Position numbers and translations under genes: made by a program
Source of the DNA: JADJVL01 sp046331545
Lineage (GTDB): Bacteria > Acidobacteriota > Holophagae > Holophagales > Holophagaceae
Direction of reading: 5' to 3'
Assembly: GCA_046331545.1 (NCBI GenBank)
Contig: JAXLQR010000002.1
Span: 2,542,001-2,606,000, forward strand
Length of the DNA: 64,000 nucleotides
Shown: one piece after another, positions 26,436 to 35,444 of the stretch
How positions within the stretch are numbered: position 1 is the first letter of the stretch
Layout: each line of letters begins with the position of its first letter
Notes under the pieces: generated by a model
Database searches by the model: none
Told to the model about the DNA's origin: nothing
The model's input: only the letters and a program-made list of their open reading frames with translations

Positions 26436-26461
26436 GCAGCCCCGGCCTGGACCGGGGCTGC
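26436..26461. terminator. hairpin terminator between convergent genes
   Basis: A perfect 10-bp stem, GCAGCCCCGG / CCGGGGCTGC, with loop CCTGGA lies between the PhzF gene and the convergent lipoprotein gene. Only G-rich sequence follows, so it is probably bidirectional and not T-run dependent. Confidence 0.6.
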
Positions 26462-26476
26462 GGGGGCCCGCCGCGG

Positions 26477-27766
26477 TCAGTACTGCCAGATCGCCCAGCC
26501 GTAGCCCATGTTCACCACGCCGGCCAGGACCTTGTCCGCGGGCTTCGTCACCTGCCCCGTGAGGGCGCTGGCGTTGGCGTACATGGAGATCCCGGTGGCC
26601 GAGTCGCCCCACCACCAGACGCGGTCCTGGCTGTCGATGAGGACGCCCATCGCGTTGAACTGGTTCCACCAGGCCGCGGCCGCGGCGGCCGGATTCGCGA
26701 TCGTCCCGTTCAGGGTGGAGGCGTTGGCGAAGACGTAGACCGCCCCGGCCCGGGAGGCCACATAGAGCCGGTCGCGGGCGGCGTCCACGGAGAGGTCCCG
26801 GAGGCTGAGGCCGCTGAAGGTGATGACCCGGTCGGGGGCGACGGCGCCGGAGGCGAGGGTTCCCACGCCGTTGTACACGTAGAGGTTCTCCGATGATCCC
26901 ACCGTGCCGTAGAGGCGGTTGTTGGCGGTGTCGAGGAAGAGCCACTCCATGGGGAAGCCCAGGTCCACGGTGGCGTCGGGGGTGACGGCGCCGTTTTTGG
27001 TGCTGGCCTGGTTGAGGATGGCGAGCCGCTTCCCGGCGGGGAGCGTGAGGATCACGAAGAGCCGGTCGGCGGCGGGATCGAGGCAGACCGAATTGCTGCC
27101 GGTGGCGCCGGTGAAGGTGATGGTGCGCGCGGGGGCGGTGTTGCCCGAGACGGTGGCGGCGCTGGTCCAGACCCGCACCACCCCGCCGAGGGTGTGGTAC
27201 AGCAGGTTGCGCGTGGGGTCCACGGCCAGGTCGTCCCGGCCGCCCGCGCTGCCGGTGATGCCGGTGGCGGCGCCGGCCAGGGTCAGCGGCGTCGCGGGGT
27301 TCGGGCTGGAGATCAGGTCGTCGGTGATGCGGACCGTGGCGTCCCCCCAGCTGCTGGTGAAGAGCCGGACGCGTCCGGGGTTCACGGTGAGGGTCGCGGC
27401 GCTCGACGTGACGGTCCCGGCGCTGTTCGAGACGGTGACGGTGTACGTGGCGCCGTTGTCCGTGGTGGCGGTGGCCGGCGTGGTGTAGCTGGCCGAGGTC
27501 GCTCCGGCGATGTCCGCGCCGTTGCGCTTCCACTGGTAGGCGAGGGGCGCCGTGCCCGTCGCCGTCACGGTGAAGGTGGCGGTGCCGGGCGTCAGCACGG
27601 TCTGGCTCTGGGGCGGGGCCGTGACGGCGGGGGCCGTGGAGGCGGGCGCCTGGGCGGCGCTCCCGCCGCCCCCGCCGCAGGCGGAGAGGAAGGCGAGGCC
27701 GGCGGCCACGGCGAGGCTGGGAAGGTGGAAGGCGGTGTGTCGCACGGTCGGGGTCTCCTGGGGCAT
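26477..27766 (-). CDS. lipoprotein with immunoglobulin-like domain and beta-propeller-like region
   Basis: A 429-residue exported lipoprotein. The lipobox LSAC places the lipidated Cys at residue 30, followed by a Gly run. An Ig-like domain follows (about 50-130: VTAPPQSQTVLTPGTATFTV, YQWKRNGADIAGATSASYTT). Residues 135-425 hold repeated blade-like units (DDLAVDPTRNLLYH, SVCLDPAADRLFV, DLSVDAARDRLYVASR) as in beta-propellers. A GTG at codon 8 is an alternative start. It probably sits on the outer or inner membrane facing the periplasm. Role unknown. Confidence 0.72.
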   Translation of the reverse strand: MPQETPTVRHTAFHLPSLAVAAGLAFLSACGGGGGSAAQAPASTAPAVTAPPQSQTVLTPGTATFTVTATGTAPLAYQWKRNGADIAGATSASYTTPATATTDNGATYTVTVSNSAGTVTSSAATLTVNPGRVRLFTSSWGDATVRITDDLISSPNPATPLTLAGAATGITGSAGGRDDLAVDPTRNLLYHTLGGVVRVWTSAATVSGNTAPARTITFTGATGSNSVCLDPAADRLFVILTLPAGKRLAILNQASTKNGAVTPDATVDLGFPMEWLFLDTANNRLYGTVGSSENLYVYNGVGTLASGAVAPDRVITFSGLSLRDLSVDAARDRLYVASRAGAVYVFANASTLNGTIANPAAAAAAWWNQFNAMGVLIDSQDRVWWWGDSATGISMYANASALTGQVTKPADKVLAGVVNMGYGWAIWQY

Positions 27767-27820
27767 CCACTCCTTTGTACGGGCCGGCCCTGGGTCCGAT
27801 TGGACCAGTTCCGAACCTTG

Positions 27821-28765
27821 TCATTGGACCGGCAGCGCGTCCGCGTTCCCCCCGCACAGCACCACGCCCACGGGCCGCCGGTCCGGGGGAACCCACGCGC
27901 CCGACCTCAGCGCCGCCAGCGCCGCCGCGCCGCCGGGCTCCACCACCAGCCGCGCGGCGCGCCACAGCCAGGCCTGGGCTTCGAGGATGGCGGCGTCGTC
28001 CACGAGGACGGAGGGGCCCACGCGGTCCCGCAGGATGGCCCAGGGCAGCGTGCCCAGGCTGGGCGGGCCCAGGGCCGTGCGGGCCACGCCGTCGGCCCTG
28101 GCGGCGACGGGGCGGCCCGCGGCCTGGGCGGCGGCGAGCTGGGGGCAGCCCTCGGGCTCCACGGGCACCACCCTCGCGTGGCCCTCCAGGGCGAGGGCGC
28201 AGCCCGCGGCGAGGCCGCCGCCGCCCACCGCCAGCAGCCAGTGGGCGACCTCGGGCGCCTGGGCCCTCAGCTCCAGGCCCAGGGTGGCCTGGCCGGCGAT
28301 CACCTCCCGCTGGTCGTAGGGGTGGATGAGGGGCAGCTCCCGGCCGTAGCCCAGGGCCTCGGTGGCGGCGAAGGCCTCGGCGGGACTCTCGCCCACTTCC
28401 CGCACCTCGGCGCCGAGCCGGCGCATGAGGTCCACCTTCAGCCGCGCGGCGCTCCTCGGCACCACGATGGTGGCGTGCTTCTTCAGGGCCGAGGCCGCGT
28501 GGGCCACCGCGAGGCCGTGGTTGCCGCCGGAGCAGGCCAGGACGCGCGGCGCCTCCGTCTGCAGCAGGGCGTTGAAGGCGCCGCGCACCTTGAAGGCGCC
28601 GGTGTACTGGAGGATCTCCAGCTTGAAGGCGACGGAGCGCGGGCCCGCGGGGGTGGGCACTTCCAGGGCCAGCAATGGCGTGCGGCGCAGGAAGGGATGG
28701 AGGCGGGCCCGGGCGGCGCGGAGTTCGGCGGTCGTCAGGAGGGCCTCGGTCGTGGACGCCGTCAT
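27821..28765 (-). CDS. threonine/serine dehydratase-like PLP enzyme
   Basis: A 314-residue fold-type II PLP enzyme related to IlvA/TdcB without the regulatory domain. The PLP lysine is in LQYTGAFKVRGAFNA, the phosphate-binding turn is LAVGGGGLAAG, and ACSGGNHGLAVA is typical. In the branched-chain context it probably makes 2-oxobutyrate from threonine for isoleucine synthesis, although serine or threo-3-hydroxyaspartate activity is possible. Last gene of the ilv operon. It overlaps ilvE by four bases. Confidence 0.8.
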   Translation of the reverse strand: MTASTTEALLTTAELRAARARLHPFLRRTPLLALEVPTPAGPRSVAFKLEILQYTGAFKVRGAFNALLQTEAPRVLACSGGNHGLAVAHAASALKKHATIVVPRSAARLKVDLMRRLGAEVREVGESPAEAFAATEALGYGRELPLIHPYDQREVIAGQATLGLELRAQAPEVAHWLLAVGGGGLAAGCALALEGHARVVPVEPEGCPQLAAAQAAGRPVAARADGVARTALGPPSLGTLPWAILRDRVGPSVLVDDAAILEAQAWLWRAARLVVEPGGAAALAALRSGAWVPPDRRPVGVVLCGGNADALPVQ

Positions 28766-29637
28766 ACGGCCACCTCGAGGGCGGTGAGCCAGCCGCGCTG
28801 GGTCTGGGCCGCGCCCCGCACCACGCGGCCGTAAAGGTCCGCGACCTCCCGCGCCACGGGGCCCAGGCCCAGGACGCGAGCGTCCAGGCGCGCCACCGCC
28901 GTGACCTCGGCGCTGGTGCCCGTCACGAAGATCTCGTCGGCGTCCCGCAGCTCGGCGAGGGTGACGGGCCGCGACGCGGCACCGGTCAGCTCGATCACCG
29001 TCCGCCGCGTGATGCCCGGCAGGGCGTCGGGATGCTCGACGGCGGTGATCCGGCCCTCCTTCACCAGGAAGACGTTCTCCCCCGTGCATTCGACGACGCG
29101 GCCGTCGCCATCCACGAAGAGGGCCTCCTCGAACCCCGCCCGCGTCGCCTCCAGCTTCGCGAGCACACTGTTGACGTAGGCGCCGCAGAGCTTGAGGGGC
29201 GGCAGGGCCGCGGCAGGGTTGCGGCGGAAGGGGCTGGTGCGCAGGCTGATGCCGCGTGAATCCCCTTCGCCCAGGTGGTTCTTCCACGGCAGGGCCGCCA
29301 CCAGGCTGCGGGCCTTCAGGGGCGCCACGTCGAGGCCCAGACCGCCGCCCTCGTAGAAGACCAGGGGCCGCAGGTAGGCCGCGTCCAGGCCGCTGGCGGC
29401 CAGGACCTCGAGGCAGCCCCGCCGCAGGGCCGGGAGATCGACCGCCATCCCCAGGGCCTCGGCCCCGCGGCCGAGGCGTTCCAGGTGCGCGTCGAGGCGG
29501 AAGATGGCCGGGCCTCGGCCCGTGGCGTAGGCGCGGATGCCCTCGAAGACGCCGGTGCCGTAGTGGAGGCCGTGGGCCAGGGGGGAGATGGACGTGTCCT
29601 GGGCCGCCGTCAGGCGGCCGTCGAGCCAGAGCTGCAT
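28762..29637 (-). CDS. ilvE: branched-chain amino acid aminotransferase
   Basis: A 291-residue fold-type IV PLP aminotransferase that finishes Val, Ile and Leu synthesis. It shows SPLAHGLHYGTGVFEGIRAY, the PLP Lys region LKLCGAYVNSVLAKLEA and ECTGENVFLV. The start at 29637 (MQLWLDGRLT) is chosen over an 87-nt longer frame because it matches the family N-terminus. Within the ilv operon, preceded by a palindromic repeat. Confidence 0.87.
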   Translation of the reverse strand: MQLWLDGRLTAAQDTSISPLAHGLHYGTGVFEGIRAYATGRGPAIFRLDAHLERLGRGAEALGMAVDLPALRRGCLEVLAASGLDAAYLRPLVFYEGGGLGLDVAPLKARSLVAALPWKNHLGEGDSRGISLRTSPFRRNPAAALPPLKLCGAYVNSVLAKLEATRAGFEEALFVDGDGRVVECTGENVFLVKEGRITAVEHPDALPGITRRTVIELTGAASRPVTLAELRDADEIFVTGTSAEVTAVARLDARVLGLGPVAREVADLYGRVVRGAAQTQRGWLTALEVAV

Positions 29638-29690
29638 GGGGACCTCGAAGGGGGTCGATTCGGTGGGGAGGGAACGGAAGGACCGGGGGG

Positions 29691-29770
29691 CCGGGCTCAG
29701 CCCGGGCGCCCGGTGGGGGAGCACGAGGGGGACGAAGCAGCCGCGCAGCGGCCGGCCGGTCCCCCCTCGT
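29691..29770. repeat. palindromic intergenic repeat, copy 1
   Basis: Starts with a small hairpin CCGGGC-TCA-GCCCGG and continues with GTGGGGGAGCACGAGGGGG (29713-29731), identical in copy 2 near 33581. It ends with an arm (GTCCCCCCTCGT) complementary to its own ACGAGGGGGAC. It lies between the hydrolase and ilvE inside the ilv operon, so it would form a stem-loop in the mRNA. Confidence 0.7.
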
Positions 29771-29775
29771 GGGTG

Positions 29776-30552
29776 TCAGTGGTCGATGCCGGGGGACCGG
29801 TAGGGCAGCACGGGGAAGCGCTCCCGCAGGGCGTGGACCCGCTCGGGGCTGAGGTTGGCGGCGATGAGCCCCTCCTGCTCACAGGCGTCGGCGAGGATCT
29901 CGCCCTCGGGGCTCACGATCATCGAGCCGCCGCAGAAGACCGTGCCGTCGGCGGCGGGGCCCACGCGGTTGGCCAGCAGCAGGTAGGCCTGGTTCTCCAC
30001 CGCCCGGGCCCGGGCCAGGAGGCGCAGGGCCTCGCCCCGGGGATGGGGCCACTCGGCGGGCACCAGGAAGAGGTCGGCGCCGTCGGCGGCGTCCCGGCGG
30101 TACTGCTCCGGGAAGCGCAGGTCGAAGCAGATCGAGGCCGCGGGGCGGAAGGCGTCGGTTTTCGTGAGGAGCCGCGAACGGCCGGCGGTGAAGTGCTCGT
30201 GCTCCGACAGGGGCCGGAAGAGGTGGGCCTTGTCGTAGAAGACCGGCGCCTCCCCGGTGGGCGGGAAGATCCACATCCGGTTCACCAGGCGGCCCGCCTC
30301 GTCCAGGCTCACCAGGGTCCCCGCCACCCAGGCCTGCCGGGTGTGGGCCTGGCCCGCCATCCAGGCGCAGAGGCGGGGCGTGTCCTCCTTCGCGGACCGG
30401 GCCCACATCCCGTGGGCGTAGCCCGTGCTCCAGAGCTCCGGCAGCAGGAGGAGGCGGATCTCCCCGGCCTGGGCCAGGAGTTCCTCCGCGTGGATCCGGT
30501 TGGCCTCCGGGTCCCCGTCCTTCACGGCCATCTGGAGGATCGCAGCGCGCAT
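29776..30552 (-). CDS. nitrilase-family carbon-nitrogen hydrolase, omega-amidase-like
   Basis: A 258-residue carbon-nitrogen hydrolase. The triad is visible: Glu in LLLPELWSTGY, Lys in FYDKAHLFRPL and Cys in ASICFDLRFPE. The pattern DLRFPExYR fits the omega-amidase (Nit2/YafV) branch, which hydrolyses 2-oxoglutaramate or 2-oxosuccinamate. It begins 2 bp after an aminotransferase gene. That supports a glutamine transaminase/omega-amidase pair, or a methionine-salvage step. Assigning the substrate is inference. Confidence 0.82.
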   Translation of the reverse strand: MRAAILQMAVKDGDPEANRIHAEELLAQAGEIRLLLLPELWSTGYAHGMWARSAKEDTPRLCAWMAGQAHTRQAWVAGTLVSLDEAGRLVNRMWIFPPTGEAPVFYDKAHLFRPLSEHEHFTAGRSRLLTKTDAFRPAASICFDLRFPEQYRRDAADGADLFLVPAEWPHPRGEALRLLARARAVENQAYLLLANRVGPAADGTVFCGGSMIVSPEGEILADACEQEGLIAANLSPERVHALRERFPVLPYRSPGIDH

Positions 30553-30554
30553 GG

Positions 30555-31784
30555 TCAGCTCCGGGTGAGGGTGGCTTCGGTCTCGGATTCCGCGAGGCTG
30601 CCGGTGAGCAGGAAGCGGCGGAGGAGGGGCGCGCCCTCGGTCACCATGCGCGTCTCGCAGCTGAAGGCGAAGCGGATGGCGTCGTGGCAGGTCTCGCCGA
30701 AGGCGTCGCCGGGGGCGCTGCCCAGGCCCGCGGCGGCGAGCTTCTCGGAGAGGTCGTCGGCGTCCTTGACGCCGAGCCGGGCGTAGAGGGAGGGCTCCAG
30801 CTCGGCCCAGAGGCAGAAGCCGCCCCTGGGCGTGAAGGCCCGCAGGCCGGGAATGCCCTGGAGCGCCGCCACCAGCAGGTCCCGGCGCAGGAGGTACTCG
30901 GCGCGCATCGCCGGGAGCTGGTCCTGGGGACCCTCCAGGGCCGCGAGGGCGCCCCACTGGGCCAGGCTGTTGACGCCATTGATGGTGCAGCGCAGGAGCT
31001 TGGGGATGCGGGCCTGGAGCGTCGCGTTGGCGGTGGCGATGCAGCCCACCCGCAGGCCGCTCATGGCGTAGCTCTTCGAGAACGAGTAGATGCTCACGAC
31101 CTTGTCGAGGTAGGCGGGATCCAGGCTGCCGATGGAGACATGGGCTTGGCCCGGGTAGAGCACGTCCTCGTAGGCCTCGTCGCTGATGACGAAGAGGTTC
31201 CGCGCCTTGGCGAGGTCGAGGATGCCCTGCAGCGTCTCCCGCGAGAGCACGGCGCCGGTGGGATTGTGGGGCGTGTTGAGGAAGACCGCCTTCGTCCGGG
31301 GCGTGCAGCGCTTCGCCAGCTCCGCCACGTCGTACTCGTAGCCCTGGTCGTGGCGCAGGGGGACGCCCACGGGCACCCCGCCGGCGAGCTTGATGTTCTC
31401 CACCACCTCCGTCCACATGGGGTCCGGCACCAGCACCTCGTCCCCCTCGTCCAGCAGGCTTGCGAAGGTGACGAAGAGGGCGTGCATGGCGCCGTTGGTG
31501 ACGAAGACGTCCTGGGGCGAGAGGTCCAGGCCGTTCTTGGCCTTCAGCTTGGCGGCGAGGGCCTTGCGCAGCTCGGGGATCCCGTCGTTGGGGATGTAGT
31601 GGGTCTTCCCCGCGCGGCCCGCGGCGGCGATGGCCTCGAGGACGTGGGGCGGCACGCTGAAGCTCGGATCGCCGGACTCGAAGCGGTACACGGTCCTGCC
31701 GGCCGCCTGGGCCTTCATGAGCTGCTCGCGGATCACCACGATCTTGCCGAGGCTGATCCGCTCCAGAATGGGGGAGAGGGACAT
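30555..31784 (-). CDS. class I/II PLP aminotransferase (AspC/methionine aminotransferase-like)
   Basis: A 409-residue fold-type I aminotransferase. The PLP Lys is in SIYSFSKSYAMSGLRVG, and PHNPTGAVLSRE and ISDEAYEDVLY are the classical cofactor contacts. FAFSCET near the C-terminus carries the Arg region that usually binds the substrate carboxylate. It probably transaminates Asp, Met, Gln or aromatic amino acids. Its neighbour, the omega-amidase-like gene, suggests glutamine as amino donor. Within the ilv operon. Confidence 0.83.
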   Translation of the reverse strand: MSLSPILERISLGKIVVIREQLMKAQAAGRTVYRFESGDPSFSVPPHVLEAIAAAGRAGKTHYIPNDGIPELRKALAAKLKAKNGLDLSPQDVFVTNGAMHALFVTFASLLDEGDEVLVPDPMWTEVVENIKLAGGVPVGVPLRHDQGYEYDVAELAKRCTPRTKAVFLNTPHNPTGAVLSRETLQGILDLAKARNLFVISDEAYEDVLYPGQAHVSIGSLDPAYLDKVVSIYSFSKSYAMSGLRVGCIATANATLQARIPKLLRCTINGVNSLAQWGALAALEGPQDQLPAMRAEYLLRRDLLVAALQGIPGLRAFTPRGGFCLWAELEPSLYARLGVKDADDLSEKLAAAGLGSAPGDAFGETCHDAIRFAFSCETRMVTEGAPLLRRFLLTGSLAESETEATLTRS

Positions 31785-31916
31785 GGGGATTCCTTTCAGA
31801 GTCTCGGCCCGTGGGGGTCCGGTTCTGGGGGGCCGGGAGCGGCCGGGGTTCCAGGTTCAGAATCTCAGGTTCGGGAGGGGGGCGGCGGGCTTTGTGACCG
31901 AGGCGACAGGAGGGCT

Positions 31917-32963
<1,047 letters not shown>

Positions 32964-32992
32964 GGGGCCTCCTTTCGGGATGGGGTTCGGGT

Positions 32993-33532
32993 TCAGACGG
33001 ACATGGCCAGGGGCGGCAGGTCGGCCTCGGCCTGGGCCCTGGGGATCAGCGCGGGCGCGGAGCCCCGGGCCATGGCCAGGGCGCCGGTGCGGGAGAGCTC
33101 CAGGAGGCCGTAGGGACGGAGGGCCTCGGCGAGGGCGGCGAGCTTCTCGGCGCTGCCGCTGCACTCCAGCACCACGGAATCCTCGGAGACGTCCACCACC
33201 TGGGCCCGGAAGGCGGCCCCCACCGTGAGCACCTGGCTGCGGATGGCGACGGGGGCTGACACCCTCAGCAGGGCCAGGTAGCGCACCACGGCGGGCTTCT
33301 CCGTGAGCAACTCGACCTTGAGCACGTTGAGCAGCTTCTCCAGGTGGGCCGCCACGCGCCGGGCGCCGGCCTCGTCGCTCTCCACCACGAGGGTCATGCG
33401 GGACGTGCCTGGCGCCTCGGCGGGACCCACGGTGAGGGCCTGGATGTTGAAGGCCCGGCGGCGGATGAGGGAGACCACCCGGTTGAGGACGCCGGGCTCG
33501 TCGTCCAGGGTGGCCAGCAGGAGATGGGGCAT
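32993..33532 (-). CDS. ilvN: acetolactate synthase small (regulatory) subunit
   Basis: A 179-residue IlvN/IlvH with the N-terminal ACT domain (LLLATLDDEPGVLNRVVSLI, RRRAFNIQALTVG). A C-terminal regulatory domain follows (VVDVSEDSVVLECSGSAEKL). It binds valine and controls IlvB. Between it and ilvB lies a palindromic repeat. The normal length and intact ACT domain argue that the neighbouring ilvB is functional in life. Confidence 0.92.
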   Translation of the reverse strand: MPHLLLATLDDEPGVLNRVVSLIRRRAFNIQALTVGPAEAPGTSRMTLVVESDEAGARRVAAHLEKLLNVLKVELLTEKPAVVRYLALLRVSAPVAIRSQVLTVGAAFRAQVVDVSEDSVVLECSGSAEKLAALAEALRPYGLLELSRTGALAMARGSAPALIPRAQAEADLPPLAMSV

Positions 33533-33553
33533 GGGTTCACCTCACAGGGACGT

Positions 33554-33639
33554 GGTGACCGGGCTTTGCCCGGTCACCGCGTGGGGGAGCACGAGGGGGG
33601 ACGCAGAGCGACCGCAGGGAGCCGGGCGGTCCCCCTCGT
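33554..33639. repeat. palindromic intergenic repeat, copy 2
   Basis: Begins with a perfect 11-bp hairpin, GGTGACCGGGC-TTT-GCCCGGTCACC. It then has GTGGGGGAGCACGAGGGGG (33581-33599) shared with copy 1, and closes with an arm (GGTCCCCCTCG) complementary to its own CGAGGGGGGAC. It runs up to the ilvB stop codon and separates ilvB from ilvN. Confidence 0.7.
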
Positions 33640-35370
33640 TAGTCGGAAGACGCATCCGCGCCGGTCTCGGCGAGGACGGAGGAAGCAGGAAGCGGGCGTC
33701 GGATCATCGCGTCCAGGGCCGCGCCGGCGGGCACCATGGGATAGACGGCGTCCTCCTGCTCCACGCGGAAGTCGAGGAGCACGGGGCCGTCGTGGGCCCG
33801 GGCGGCGCGGATGGCCGCGCGGGCCTCTTCCCGGGTGGAGGCCGCGAGGCCGCGGATCCCGTAGGCCTCCGCGAGCTTCGCGAAGTCCGGGCTGAGGATG
33901 GGCGTGGCGGCGTAGCGGCGTTCGTAGAAGAGCTCCTGCCACTGACGCACCATGCCCAGGAAGCCGTTGTTGATGACGGCGAGGTTGACCTTGAGGCCCT
34001 CCTGCACGAGGGTCATCAGCTCCGGGCTGGTCATCTGGAAGCCGCCGTCCCCGGCCACCACCCAGACCTCGCGCTCGGGCTCGGCGAGCTTGGCCCCCAG
34101 GGCCGCGGGCAGGGCGAAGCCCATGGTGCCGAGGCCGCCGGACGTGACGAGGCTGCGGCGCCGGTCGTGGCGGTAGTACTGGGCCTCCCACATCTGGTGC
34201 TGGCCCACGTCGGTGACCACCGTGGCGTCCCCCTCCGTGAGCGTCCAGAGGTCGTGGAGCACGTGGGCGGCGTAGAGGTGGCCGTCGTCGGGGAGGTTCT
34301 GGATGTCCCGCACCGCCGCGTCGCCCTTCAGGTCGCGGATGCGCTGCCGCCAGGGGCCGGTGTCCGGCGTCTCGAGGTCCGTGCCCAGGGCCTCCAGGAA
34401 GGCCCGCAGGTCCGCGTGCACGGCGAGGTCCACCGCCACGTTCTTGCCCAGCTCCGCCGGCGTCCACGTCCACGTGGAGCTTCTTCGCGCCCGGCGCGTA
34501 GGTGGCGAGGTTGCCCGTGACCCGGTCGTCGAAGCGCATGCCGAAGGCCAGCAGGAGGTCCGCCTCCTGGATGGCCTGGTTCACCCAGGCCTCGCCGTGC
34601 ATGCCCATCATCCCGAGGCTGAGGGGATGGCGGGCGGGCACCGCGCCGAGGCCGAGGAGCGTGGCCGCGAAGGGCGTGCCCGTGGCCTCGGCGAAGGCCA
34701 GCACCGCCTCCCGGGCGCCGCTCAGCTCGATGCCGTGGCCCGCGAGGATGAGGGGCCGCGTGGCCCCGGCCAGCAGGCGCCGCGCGGCCTCCAGGTCGGC
34801 GGACTTCGGCGCGGGCGCGGCGTGGCGCAGGTGCCGGGTGGGCGCACAGGCCTCCCAGTCGAAGGCCGCCGTCGCCTGCTGGGCGTCCTTGGTGAGGTCC
34901 ACCAGCACCGGGCCGGGCCGTCCCGCCCGGGCCACGGCGAAGGCCTCCCGCAGGGCCGGGGCCAGGTCCGCCGCCCGGGTCACCAGGACGTTGTGCTTCG
35001 TGACCGGGAGGCTGACGCCGGTGACGTCCACCTCCTGGAAGGCGTCGCTGCCCAGCAGCCGCGAGCCCACCTGGCCGGTGATGGCCACCAGGGGGATGGA
35101 GTCCATCATCGCGGTGGCGAGGCCCGTGACGAGGTTGGTGGCGCCGGGCCCCGAGGTGGCGATGACCACGCCCACGCGGCCCGAGGCCCGGGCGTAGCCG
35201 TCGGCCATATGGCAGGCCCCCTGCTCGTGGCGGGCCAGCACGTGGCGGAGGGGATAGTCCAGCAGCGCGTCGTAGGCCGGGAGGATGGCGCCGCCGGGAT
35301 AGCCGAAGACCACCTCCACCCCTTCGCGGAGGAGGCATTCCCAGAGGATCTGTGCGCCGGTGAGGGTCAT
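33639..35370 (-). pseudogene. ilvB: acetolactate synthase large subunit, disrupted by one frameshift
   Basis: ThDP-dependent acetolactate synthase, the first common step of Val/Ile/Leu synthesis. The N-terminal frame has WECLLREGVEVVFGYPGGAI with the catalytic Glu region (LARHEQGACHMADGYARASG) and runs to KKLHVDVDA. The C-terminal frame resumes at AVDLAVHADL and holds the ThDP motif VVAGDGGFQMTSPELMTLVQ. One extra base near 34452-34461 (a GCCGGCGG run) explains the shift. Removing it gives 576 codons, the normal length. All motifs are preserved, so a sequencing error is likelier than a pseudogene. Confidence 0.88.
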
Positions 35371-35444
35371 GGAGGTCTCGGAATGGGCAGGGCTGCGCCG
35401 GCCCGGGTTCGGGAAGTCGCGGGGTGATGGAAGGCCGTTAGGTT

